From Thermoguttaceae bacterium (GTDB lineage: Bacteria > Planctomycetota > Planctomycetia > Pirellulales > Thermoguttaceae): a stretch of DNA of 64,000 nt. The stretch covers positions 36,616-100,615 of the forward strand of contig JAFRAC010000020.1 in assembly GCA_017405595.1 (NCBI GenBank), given 5' to 3'. The position numbers were made by a program, and so were the translations under genes. The notes beneath the pieces were generated by a model. It was not told the DNA's origin. It searched no databases and saw only the letters and a list, made by a program, of their open reading frames with translations. Positions 17,521-25,636 of the stretch are shown piece after piece (position 1 is the first letter of the stretch; the number at the start of each line of letters is the position of its first letter).

Positions 17521-19557
17521 ATGTCGAATCTGTTTCTGTTGGCGCAGTCCGTTTCCGATGCCGCGGCGGAAGGAACCCGCGGTTATTGCGCCGACATTGT
17601 CGTTTTTGTCCTGTTTCTTCTGGCCGTAATCTTTACCGCGTTTTCGGTCAGCCGCAAATCGAACACGGGAAGCGAATCGTATTTTCTCGCCGGGCGCGGC
17701 CTTTCGTGGTGGCTGATCGGCGTTTCGCTTATCGCCGCCAACATCTCGGCGGAACAGTTTATCGGAATGTCGGGGAACGCTTCGGACTATATCGGGATGG
17801 CGGTCGCCAGTTACGAGTGGGTGGCCGCCCTTTCTCTGGTTATTGTCGCGTTCTTCTTCCTCCCCCGTTTTCTGCGGGCCGGTATCTACACCATTCCCGA
17901 ATATCTGGAAAACCGCTTCAGTAAAGGGGCACGGACGATCATGTCGCTGATGATGGTCATCATGCTTATCGCCGTCAACTTTACCGCCGTTACCTATGCC
18001 GGAGCGAAATACTTCGACGTCGTCTTCTCTGAGCATCGGGTTGCCAGCGGGATCTTTGCCGGCGATCCGATCAACCTCTATACCCTCAGCTGGTTTATCG
18101 GGATTCTGGCGGCGGCGTACGTCTTTGCCGGCGGACTGAAAGCGTGCGCCTGGGCCGATCTCCTTCAGGGGTCGGCGCTCATCATCGGCGGAGCGATTGT
18201 TCTCTATTTCGCCATGCACACACTCGGCCAGGCCGATCCCGAGACGCTGACTCCCGCCCCGATGCAGGCCGCCGAGTTTTCCGGCAATATGCAGAGCATC
18301 GCCGACCACGGGGCGGTCGAACGGTTCCGCGAGCTGAATCTCGGCAAGCTGCGGATGAACCTTCCCGCGTCCGACTCCTTTCTTCCGATCACCGCTCTCC
18401 TTCTGGGGATCTGGATTCCGAACCTCTACTACTGGGGCCTGAACCAGTATATCATTCAGCGTACCCTTGGATCGAAGAGCCTGGCCGAAGGGCAGAAGGG
18501 GCTCGTTTTTGCGGCGGTTATGAAACTGATCATTCCGTTCATCATTGTCTTTCCGGGGATTATCGCCTACAACCTCTATCACGACGATATGAGAAGGAGC
18601 GCCGCCGAAAACGCGTCCGGCGAACTGGAACGTCTCGAGAAATACCAGGACTTGGAACAGACCGCGCTGACCGGCGAACCTCTCTTCTCCTTTACCGACG
18701 AATTTGCCGTTAAGAATCCGGAAAAAGCCCGTGAGATGATCCTGGCCAACGCCAGAATCACCGGGATCGGCCTCGATGAAACGATCGCCGAGGTCGGCGC
18801 GCTCCGCGAAGATTTTCAAGCCAAACTCGCCGCCAAAGGGGATGCCGATCCTTCGTTCGATGCCGATTTCAATCCGCCTGTCGCCTACTGCGACTATGAT
18901 GCCGCGTTCCCCCTTCTGGTCAAGAATCTGGTTCCTCTCGGCGGGTTTCGCGGGTTCCTTCTTGCTGCTCTCCTGGGCGCGATCATCAGTTCGGTCGCCG
19001 CCATGCTTAACGCCGCCTCGACCATCTTTACCATGGATATTTACAAGGAATATTTCGGCAAACAGGCTTCGGACCGGCATCTTGTTTCCATCGGCCGCGC
19101 GGCGGTCGTGGTCTTTGTGATCGTCGGCTGCTGGCTCGCCCCCCAGCTGGCGAATCCCCGTTTCGGCGGGATCTTCAAGTTTATCCAGGAGTTCCAGGGG
19201 TATATCTCGCCCGGTATTCTGGCGGCGTTTGCCATCGGGTTCTGTGTGAAGCGGGCCCCTTCGGTTTGCGGTGTGGTTTCGCTTCTCCTCTGCCCGGTCA
19301 TTTACGGATGTCTGCACGCCTTTGTGCCGGGCCTCGATTTCCTGAACCGTATGGTGGTGACCTTCTTTGCCATCATTGTTCTTGACCTGATTATTACGCT
19401 TCTCCATCCGCGGAAAGAGGCGTTCATTCTCGAGGCGAAGACATCGCTCAATCTTTCGTTCTCGAAGATTGCGGTCGTTGTCGGAATTCTGGTGGTGATC
19501 GTCACCCTTTGCCTGTATGCCTATTTCTGGGATTACAGCGCGCCGATGTTCGACTAA
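17521..19557 (+). CDS. Sodium:solute symporter (SSS family)
   Basis: 678 residues, preferred start ATG 17521 (GAGG six bases upstream; a GTG directly before is in frame). Multiple hydrophobic helices and the SSS signatures SYFLAGRGLSWWLIGVSLIA, AANISAEQFIGMSGNA and the late GFRGFLLAALLGAIISSVAAMLNAAS-type segment (conserved Ser/Ala-rich helix) are visible. The family couples sodium entry to uptake of sugars, sialic acids or other solutes across the inner membrane. A hydrophilic insertion of about 120 residues (near residues 350-470) is longer than in classical SglT-type proteins. It follows the sialidase-dockerin gene and precedes the FG-GAP protein gene by 23 bases. Inference: imports a sugar released by the neighbouring sialidases; the substrate is not readable. 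Confidence 0.85.
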   Translation: MSNLFLLAQSVSDAAAEGTRGYCADIVVFVLFLLAVIFTAFSVSRKSNTGSESYFLAGRGLSWWLIGVSLIAANISAEQFIGMSGNASDYIGMAVASYEWVAALSLVIVAFFFLPRFLRAGIYTIPEYLENRFSKGARTIMSLMMVIMLIAVNFTAVTYAGAKYFDVVFSEHRVASGIFAGDPINLYTLSWFIGILAAAYVFAGGLKACAWADLLQGSALIIGGAIVLYFAMHTLGQADPETLTPAPMQAAEFSGNMQSIADHGAVERFRELNLGKLRMNLPASDSFLPITALLLGIWIPNLYYWGLNQYIIQRTLGSKSLAEGQKGLVFAAVMKLIIPFIIVFPGIIAYNLYHDDMRRSAAENASGELERLEKYQDLEQTALTGEPLFSFTDEFAVKNPEKAREMILANARITGIGLDETIAEVGALREDFQAKLAAKGDADPSFDADFNPPVAYCDYDAAFPLLVKNLVPLGGFRGFLLAALLGAIISSVAAMLNAASTIFTMDIYKEYFGKQASDRHLVSIGRAAVVVFVIVGCWLAPQLANPRFGGIFKFIQEFQGYISPGILAAFAIGFCVKRAPSVCGVVSLLLCPVIYGCLHAFVPGLDFLNRMVVTFFAIIVLDLIITLLHPRKEAFILEAKTSLNLSFSKIAVVVGILVVIVTLCLYAYFWDYSAPMFD

Positions 19558-19580
19558 GCGATTTTCCCGGAGACCGAAAG

Positions 19581-21680
19581 ATGCGACGTTTTGCGTTTTC
19601 CGCCGTTATCTGTTTTACGATTGCGCTTTTGCCGTGTTTTGCGCAGGACGAGGCGAAACCGGAGATGACGATTATGCATTACAATCATCCCGGTCTCCTC
19701 GACGATTTGGCCGTCGGTCTTTGGAGCTGGCCGGTTCCGGCCGACTTCAACCATGACGGCCGCCCCGATCTGATCGTCAGCAGCGAATGCGTTCCGTATA
19801 ACGGAGTCTTCCGATTTGAAAGCCTTCCCGTTTCACCGGAATTTCCGGGGCAGGGAACGCCTCCCGAATCGTCGGCGCCGGTGCCGAACCCCGCCATGCC
19901 GGTCTTTAAGCCGGCGGGGAAACCGGTCAGCCGTGCCGACCGGAATCTTGTACCGAGCTGGGTGAACGGAGAACTTCGCGTGATAACCCGCGAAAAGCAG
20001 TATCCCGATTTTACCGAGACGGGAATGGGCCGGCCGGAACCGGTTCCGGGACTGGGGGAACTTCCTCCCGACGGCCGGGCGAATATGTGGAAATATGTCG
20101 ACTTTAATGCCGACGGCGCGACGGATCTTGCTGTCGGGGTCGATGACTGGACCAAGTACGGATGGGATAACGCGTACAGCGCCGAAGGGGTCTGGCAGAA
20201 CCCGAAAGCGGCGGGAAACGTCTATCTGCTGATCAACCGCGGAACCGACAATGAGCCGCGTTACGACAAGCCGGTCCTCCTGGAGACGCTCGACGGCCGG
20301 CCGATCGACACCTACGCCTGGCCGAGTCCGAACTTCTTCGATTTCGACGGGGACGGCGACCTCGATCTTCTCTGCGGCGAGTTTATCGAACGGTTCACCT
20401 ACTTTGAAAATGTCGGTTCGGCGGAGAAGCCGGTCTATGCGCCGGGGGTTCCGGTTCTCTTTGAAGACGGGACGAATGCCTGTGAAAATCTCTGTATGCC
20501 GACCCCGGTTCTCTACGACTGGACCGGCAACGGGTATCCTGACATCATTGCGGGGAATGAAGACGGACGGGTCTCGTTTTTTGAGAATACCGGCAAGTTT
20601 ACGAAGATGACCGCCGGGGAAGGGGCTTCGGCCGTACCGGTTTCGGTTCCTCTGTTCAAACGCCCCCTCTATTTCCAACAGGAGGCGGACGAGCTGAAAG
20701 CCTCGTCGCTGACCACTCCCTGCTGCGTCGATTTTGACGGCGACGGCGCCGTCGATATCGTGACCGGAACGACGGAAGGGACGATCCTCTTTTTCAAGAA
20801 CCTCTCGCCGCCCGGCGAGGAGTTTCCGAAATGGGCGCGGCCGGTCTATCTGAAAGCGCGGGGGAAAAGCGGGGACGAGGTTTTCCGGATTACTGCCGGA
20901 ACGAACGGTTCGATTCAGGGACCGATTGAACGGAAATACGGCTATACCGCGATTTCGGTGACCGACTGGGACGCGGACGGGTTCCCGGACATTCTTGTCA
21001 ATTCGATTTTCGGAAAAGTGGTCTGGCTCCGGAATATCGGTTCCGCGGCGCAGCCGGCATTCGACACGCCGCGCCGGATCGAGGTCGAGTGGGAGGGGGA
21101 ACAGCCCCGTCTGGCGTGGGGCTGGATGACGCCTGGGAATGACACCCTTCCGATCTGCCGGCCGCCGGAACATTTTCCGGCGAGGCCGGGGAAAGCGCTG
21201 CTGACGCAGTGGCGGACCACGCCGCTGGCCTACGACTGGACGGGGGACGGGCTGCCCGACCTTTCGATGCTCGATACCGAAGGGTACCTTGTCCTTTTTG
21301 AGCGGTACCGCGACGAGGACGGTGAACTGAAACTGAAAGCGCCCCGCCGCGCGTTCAAGGATTCCAACGGAACCCCGTACCGGCTGAACGCCAACAAGGG
21401 GGGCGCGAGCGGCCGCCGCAAAATCTGTGTGACCGACTGGGATGGAGACGGGCTCCCCGACCTTTTGGTTAATACACGAAACGCCGCTCTTCTGCGGTGC
21501 GTTAAGGCTGAGAACGGAGACTGGTATTTTCAGGACATGGGAGATCTGAGTTCGACACTCCTGGCGGGGCATTCCACCAGTCCGACGACCGCCGATTTCA
21601 ATGCCGACGGCGTACCCGATCTGGTTATCGGCGCCGAAGACGGCCGGTTTTACTATCTGAAAAACCAGACCCGCCCTTAA
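19581..21680 (+). CDS. Secreted FG-GAP/VCBS repeat beta-propeller protein
   Basis: 699 residues from ATG 19581 (GGAGA seven bases upstream). A signal peptide ends near CFAQ. At least nine FG-GAP/VCBS-type calcium loops are readable, among them DFNHDGRPDLIV, DFNADGATDLAVG, DFDGDGDLDLLCG, DWTGNGYPDIIAG, DFDGDGAVDIVTG, DWDADGFPDILVN, DWDGDGLPDLLVN and DFNADGVPDLVIG. This indicates a seven-bladed-type propeller with further repeats. Such proteins are abundant in planctomycetes, with mostly unknown roles in polysaccharide binding or degradation. It lies 23 bases after the symporter, so probably in one operon. No catalytic residues can be assigned. Confidence 0.85.
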   Translation: MRRFAFSAVICFTIALLPCFAQDEAKPEMTIMHYNHPGLLDDLAVGLWSWPVPADFNHDGRPDLIVSSECVPYNGVFRFESLPVSPEFPGQGTPPESSAPVPNPAMPVFKPAGKPVSRADRNLVPSWVNGELRVITREKQYPDFTETGMGRPEPVPGLGELPPDGRANMWKYVDFNADGATDLAVGVDDWTKYGWDNAYSAEGVWQNPKAAGNVYLLINRGTDNEPRYDKPVLLETLDGRPIDTYAWPSPNFFDFDGDGDLDLLCGEFIERFTYFENVGSAEKPVYAPGVPVLFEDGTNACENLCMPTPVLYDWTGNGYPDIIAGNEDGRVSFFENTGKFTKMTAGEGASAVPVSVPLFKRPLYFQQEADELKASSLTTPCCVDFDGDGAVDIVTGTTEGTILFFKNLSPPGEEFPKWARPVYLKARGKSGDEVFRITAGTNGSIQGPIERKYGYTAISVTDWDADGFPDILVNSIFGKVVWLRNIGSAAQPAFDTPRRIEVEWEGEQPRLAWGWMTPGNDTLPICRPPEHFPARPGKALLTQWRTTPLAYDWTGDGLPDLSMLDTEGYLVLFERYRDEDGELKLKAPRRAFKDSNGTPYRLNANKGGASGRRKICVTDWDGDGLPDLLVNTRNAALLRCVKAENGDWYFQDMGDLSSTLLAGHSTSPTTADFNADGVPDLVIGAEDGRFYYLKNQTRP

Positions 21681-21852
21681 TTTTCCCTCAAAGGTCTTTC
21701 GTTCAGGTGAATTTCCTATATAATGGAAATTGACGGGCGGGGGAATTTTAAAGGAGCCGGCGGGCCGCTTGTCCGGCCCGCTGTCGAATTTTCGGCCTGA
21801 CGCAGCGGCCGAAGGCAGATTGTTTCCGCAAACCCATTTTTCGAGCACAGCT

Positions 21853-22968
21853 ATGAGAATCAGCCTCATTTCCGAAGATGAAAAACCCAGGATCATTCCC
21901 GTAAAAAAGACGAAGCGGGGAACTGCTCCGGAAATCGCCGATGACGCCGATATGAAGTCGTTCCGGCGTAAGTGGGCGATTATCAATATGATTCTCGATT
22001 CGAATAAAGGGTACACGCTCGAAGAGCTTGCCGAGCATTTTAATGTCAGCGCGCGAACGATCCGCCGGGATATCGGAATCTTCGACGTGGTTTTCGGCGG
22101 TTTCGATACTGAGTTCGAGAAATGGGGAAAACGCCGGTTCACGCTGGAACGCATTCCGATCGGGAACAAAATCGGCGAAGCGACTTCGGGGCTTTCCCGG
22201 GACGAGCTGATTGCCTTTTGCGTTGCCCAGCGTCTGATGAATCCGCTGAAGGGAACCGTTTTCGGGGAAAATATGCGTTCGGGCTGCGATAAGATGCGCA
22301 GCTGCCTCCGCAAGCCGACCCTTGAAAGGGTCGACGATTACGCCTCGTTTTTCTACCGGCCCGAGTTCAAGCGTCCCGCAAACAGCCGTTACGGACGGAC
22401 GATCGATCTGATTTTGAACGCTCTGCTTCGTTCCCGCGCGTTGAAAATCAGATACAGTCTCGGCGGCGAAAGCGACGAGCACACCTACACGATTCTTCCG
22501 TGCACGTTCATTTACAGCGACGGCTTTATTTACCTGGTTGCCTACAAGTACAACGATCTGGTTGACTCGAAGAACGATTCGGCGAAACCGCATCTGTGGA
22601 AGCTGAGCCGGATCCGCGGGGTCAAACTCACCAACATTCTGTTTGTGCCCCCCAAAAAATTCAACCCGAAGAAATATTTCAGCGGGATTCTTTCCCCCTA
22701 TGCCGGCGACGAACAGCAGGTTCGTGTGAAAGTCCGTTTTGATCCGGCGGTAGTTACCTACGTGAAAGAGCAGAATCTTCCCTGGACAAAAGACCCTGTG
22801 AAGAAAAGGGACGGCTCTCTTGAAGGGGAAATGGAGGTCAATCCCGACGGGTTCGTCTCCTGGATTCTGAGTTTCGGGGTGAGAGCCGAAGTTCTTTCTC
22901 CCCAGTCGATGCGCGAAAAGGTTTCGGATCGGGTACGCCGGATCCACGAAGTTTACGATTCCGAATGA
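21853..22968 (+). CDS. WYL-domain transcriptional regulator with DeoR-type HTH
   Basis: 371 residues from ATG 21853. The N-terminal 45 residues are charged and probably flexible, then comes an HTH_11/DeoR-type helix-turn-helix (GYTLEELAEHFNVSARTIRRDI, about 60-82). The central and C-terminal part matches WYL/WCX regulators (RALKIRYSLGGESDEHTYTILPC, FIYSDGFIYLVAYKYN, VKVRFDPAVVTYVKEQNLPW). WYL domains bind nucleic acids or nucleotide ligands and often control stress or defence genes. A perfect TATAAT at 21719-21724 lies upstream without a clear -35 box. The frame is open further upstream to a TTG at 21730, but that stretch looks non-coding. A bidirectional terminator follows. Target genes unknown. 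Confidence 0.8.
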   Translation: MRISLISEDEKPRIIPVKKTKRGTAPEIADDADMKSFRRKWAIINMILDSNKGYTLEELAEHFNVSARTIRRDIGIFDVVFGGFDTEFEKWGKRRFTLERIPIGNKIGEATSGLSRDELIAFCVAQRLMNPLKGTVFGENMRSGCDKMRSCLRKPTLERVDDYASFFYRPEFKRPANSRYGRTIDLILNALLRSRALKIRYSLGGESDEHTYTILPCTFIYSDGFIYLVAYKYNDLVDSKNDSAKPHLWKLSRIRGVKLTNILFVPPKKFNPKKYFSGILSPYAGDEQQVRVKVRFDPAVVTYVKEQNLPWTKDPVKKRDGSLEGEMEVNPDGFVSWILSFGVRAEVLSPQSMREKVSDRVRRIHEVYDSE

Positions 22969-23002
22969 GTTTCGGATTCGTTCGCCATAAAAAAAGGCCG
23001 TG

Positions 23003-23038
23003 AAAAAAGGCTCTCCCGGTGAAAGGAGAGCCTTTTTT
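23003..23038. terminator. Bidirectional terminator between the WYL regulator and cysC
   Basis: AAAAAAGGCTCTCC (23003-23016) pairs perfectly with GGAGAGCCTTTTTT (23025-23038). A and T runs on both sides allow use from either strand by the two convergent genes. Confidence 0.9.
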
Positions 23039-23070
23039 CATGGCTCTGGAGAATTTGCGCGAGTTTTCTT

Positions 23071-23733
23071 TCAGGCCATGAGAATGCCGCGTTCTTTCAG
23101 ATAGGCGATGACCTCGTCGGCCAGCTGTTCGGCCGACTTGCTTCCGCCGTCAAGAACCAGTTCCGGATTGAGGGGGGCTTCGTAAGGGTCGTCGATGCCG
23201 GTAAACCCTTTCATTTCGCCGGCACGCGCTTTTTTATAGAGTCCTTTCGGATCGCGGGCTTCACAGACTTCCAGAGGGGTGTTGACGAAGATTTCGATGA
23301 AATCGTTTTCGGTCATCGTCTTGCGAACCCGGTCGCGGTCGATCCGATAGGGGCTGATGAACGCCGTCAGGGCAATCGTTCCCGATTCGGCAAAGAGTTT
23401 CGCGACCGCGCCGATCCGGCGGATGTTCTCTTCGCGGTCTTCGGCGGAAAAACCGAGTCCGAACCGTTTCGAGAAATCTTCGCTATGCTCTTCGGCAAGG
23501 ATTTTCGGCGAGGCGTTCAGGCCGTGGCGGACATTGTCGCCGTCGAGAACGAAGCTTTTCTTGCCGAGTTCGAAGAGTTTGTGATCGACAATGTTCGCGA
23601 TAGTGCTCTTTCCGCTGGCGGAAAGGCCGGTGAACCAGACGATGCAACCTTTATTCTTGTTCGCGGTTTCCCGTTCGGAACGGGGAACGGCAAATTGGTG
23701 CCAGTAAACTTCAACGTTGTTCGAGTCAGCCAT
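23071..23733 (-). CDS. cysC: Adenylyl-sulfate kinase
   Basis: 220 residues. The Walker A GLSASGKST (near residue 36) and the APS-kinase motifs LDGDNVRHGLN, DREENIRRIGAVAKLFAESG, FISPYRIDRDRVR and DPKGLYKKARAGEMKGFTGI are all present, so the enzyme looks complete. It phosphorylates adenylyl sulfate to PAPS with ATP in the cytoplasm. A strong AGGAGG lies upstream of ATG 23733. No CysD/CysN sulfate adenylyltransferase genes are next to it. It follows tsaB on the same strand after 75 bases. In planctomycetes PAPS may feed sulfated-glycan or lipid synthesis rather than only assimilation (inference). Confidence 0.95.
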   Translation of the reverse strand: MADSNNVEVYWHQFAVPRSERETANKNKGCIVWFTGLSASGKSTIANIVDHKLFELGKKSFVLDGDNVRHGLNASPKILAEEHSEDFSKRFGLGFSAEDREENIRRIGAVAKLFAESGTIALTAFISPYRIDRDRVRKTMTENDFIEIFVNTPLEVCEARDPKGLYKKARAGEMKGFTGIDDPYEAPLNPELVLDGGSKSAEQLADEVIAYLKERGILMA

Positions 23734-23808
23734 TCTTGAAAAACCTCCTTTTTTGCGGGTTTTACCGGTTACGGCAACTTGCCGGGTTCAACGAAATGAA
23801 CGATGGTT

Positions 23809-24654
23809 TTAACAGGGTCTATTATCGACCGATTGACCCGTCTTTCTTTTCTCTTCAGCGGCGCTTTCCCGGGAATAGAGGGGAAGAAAATGGAACGGGT
23901 CGGCTTTCGGGCAATTTTGGGAAGCGAGCGCGACTCCGCCAGCGGTCGGAATTCCGAGGGGGTCCGGTAAAAAAGCGGGCTGCTGATCGGGCAAGAACTT
24001 CGCCCGGCGCGACCTGAGAGGGGCTCCGGCATAGAGAACCGGATAGGGACCCGCGGGGGTCTTTTCCGGAACGGAGCCGGGCACGCCGCCATCGGGACCG
24101 CCGGCCGGGGCCGGAGAGAGGATTTCGGTTCTCGGGGCAAGCCAGTCTGAAAGGGGAAGAAGCCGAAAACTGCCGCCGAGAGGGACGGGGACCGCCGATT
24201 CAAGATTGATGATAAAGTCGCGGGCCGCGACATCGCCCCGCTGCGCATCGATCGAAACGGTCAGAAACGCGGCGCCGCGGCGGAGCACTTTTTCGTAGAC
24301 GGGGTTCGAACGGTCGCTTTTGAGCAGGTCCGGGAGAGCGGCGGCGATTTGCCAGGCGGAGGCGTCGAGGGAATTGACCCCGTAGAGATCGGCTTTGCAG
24401 GACCAGGCCAGGATTTTGGCGGTCGTTACGCCGACTCGCAGACCGGTAAATGAGCCGGGCCCGATTGCCGCGGCAACCGCATCTAAACCGTTCGGACTCC
24501 ACCCCAATGAAGAGAGGATCGCCTCGATAGCGGGAACAAGGGACTGGGCGCTTCGCTGACCGGCGGGAAGAGGCGATTCGGCGATCAGACGGCCGTTTTC
24601 GGCACAGGCAACGGTTCCGTTGATTCCGGTAGTTTCGATGGCTAAGAGTTTCAT
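23809..24654 (-). CDS. tsaB: tRNA threonylcarbamoyladenosine biosynthesis protein TsaB
   Basis: 281 residues. The first 110 carry the ASKHA-fold motifs of TsaB: MKLLAIETTGINGTVAC, GQRSAQSLVPAIEAIL and AIGPGSFTGLRVGVTTAKILA. TsaB is the inactive partner that helps TsaD make t6A37 on ANN-decoding tRNAs. The C-terminal 170 residues are Pro/Ala-rich and less conserved, making the protein somewhat longer than the E. coli one. Promoter elements of the shared upstream region with the phosphoesterase lie at 24692-24736. Confidence 0.9.
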   Translation of the reverse strand: MKLLAIETTGINGTVACAENGRLIAESPLPAGQRSAQSLVPAIEAILSSLGWSPNGLDAVAAAIGPGSFTGLRVGVTTAKILAWSCKADLYGVNSLDASAWQIAAALPDLLKSDRSNPVYEKVLRRGAAFLTVSIDAQRGDVAARDFIINLESAVPVPLGGSFRLLPLSDWLAPRTEILSPAPAGGPDGGVPGSVPEKTPAGPYPVLYAGAPLRSRRAKFLPDQQPAFLPDPLGIPTAGGVALASQNCPKADPFHFLPLYSRESAAEEKRKTGQSVDNRPC

Positions 24655-24691
24655 CGCGAGGTCGGCGGTTCTTCCTATTTTTTTTATTTAT

Positions 24692-24736
24692 ATTATACTA
24701 AGTGCTGTGTGTTGACAAGTTCGTTCGACCTATAAT
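24692..24736. promoter_or_regulatory. Divergent promoter region between tsaB and the phosphoesterase gene
   Basis: Plus strand: a perfect TATAAT at 24731-24736. TTGACA at 24712-24717 is only 13 bases upstream, too close for a standard pair. Minus strand: TATAAT (24692-24697) with TTGTCA (24713-24718) 15 bases away. Two -10 boxes facing apart support divergent transcription; the spacing is non-ideal. Confidence 0.35.
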
Positions 24737-24760
24737 AGCGATATTTTTAAGGGGCGCTTG

Positions 24761-25546
24761 GTGAAACAGGCCATTATCAGCGACATTCACAGCAACCTCG
24801 AAGCGTTTCAGGCGGTGCTGGCCGATATGAACGAATTGGGAATCGACGAGGTCTTCTGTCTCGGAGATCTGATCGGTTACGGTCCGAACCCGAAAGAATG
24901 CGTTGATCTTGCGATGAAACCCGAAACGAAGATCAAAGTCTGCATTATGGGGAACCACGACTACGCCGCCGTCTACGAGCCGGGCGGGTTCAATTCGGTG
25001 GCCGAGCAGGCGATCTACTGGACCCGCGAACAGCTCGAACGCGCACGGGACAGCAAAAAAGAGGAACGTCTCGATTTCGTCAGCGGACAGCTGAAACGCG
25101 CTTATCGCGAGGGGGATTTTCTCTTTGTTCACGGATCTCCGAAAAATCCGACCACGGAATATGTCTTTAAGGAAGATGTCCGCGACAGCAAGATGGAAAA
25201 ACTGTTTGGGCTTGTTCCGCACTGCTGCTTTATGGGGCACACGCACGTCCCGGGCGTTTTTACCTGCGACAATTCGCCGACAACCGTTTTCCCCTACGAT
25301 TTCGTTTCCCCCGATCAGCTCGAGAACAACCGTTATAAGATCGGATCGGAAAAGGTGATGATTAACGTCGGTTCGGTCGGTCAGCCCCGCGATCACGATT
25401 CCCGGGCCTGCTACGCGGTGCTTTATGACGGGCAGCTTCTCGAGTTCCGCCGCGTTCCCTACGATATCGAAAAAACCTACCAGAAGATTCTGCAGATCCC
25501 GGATCTCGACAATTTCCTCGGAGAACGCCTGAAACAGGGGCGCTGA
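24761..25546 (+). CDS. Metallophosphoesterase of the YfcE/calcineurin-like type
   Basis: 261 residues, start GTG 24761 chosen because AAGGGG is six bases upstream. The calcineurin-like motifs are complete: IISDIHSNLEAF (D-X-H), LGDLIGYGPNP (GD), MGNHDYA (GNH), LFVHGSP (H) and FMGHTHVP (GHTH). A two-metal cytoplasmic phosphatase or phosphodiesterase is expected; the substrate cannot be deduced. It precedes yidC by 90 bases on the same strand. Confidence 0.85.
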   Translation: MKQAIISDIHSNLEAFQAVLADMNELGIDEVFCLGDLIGYGPNPKECVDLAMKPETKIKVCIMGNHDYAAVYEPGGFNSVAEQAIYWTREQLERARDSKKEERLDFVSGQLKRAYREGDFLFVHGSPKNPTTEYVFKEDVRDSKMEKLFGLVPHCCFMGHTHVPGVFTCDNSPTTVFPYDFVSPDQLENNRYKIGSEKVMINVGSVGQPRDHDSRACYAVLYDGQLLEFRRVPYDIEKTYQKILQIPDLDNFLGERLKQGR

Positions 25547-25636
25547 CACTGGCGCCAGACTGTTTTCGGCGGCTGCCGGATCTTCCTCTGTGCTTACGTG
25601 CCGGCAAGACGCCGGCGCCGTTTTTGAAAGTGATTT

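Noticed and set aside
17455..19407. Long minus-strand open frame opposite the SSS symporter
   Set aside because: Antisense shadow of a clear membrane protein; its translation is an Arg/Asp/Gly-rich string with no domain.
19833..22313. Long minus-strand open frame opposite the FG-GAP gene and the WYL regulator
   Set aside because: It spans two well-supported plus-strand genes, so it is a shadow.
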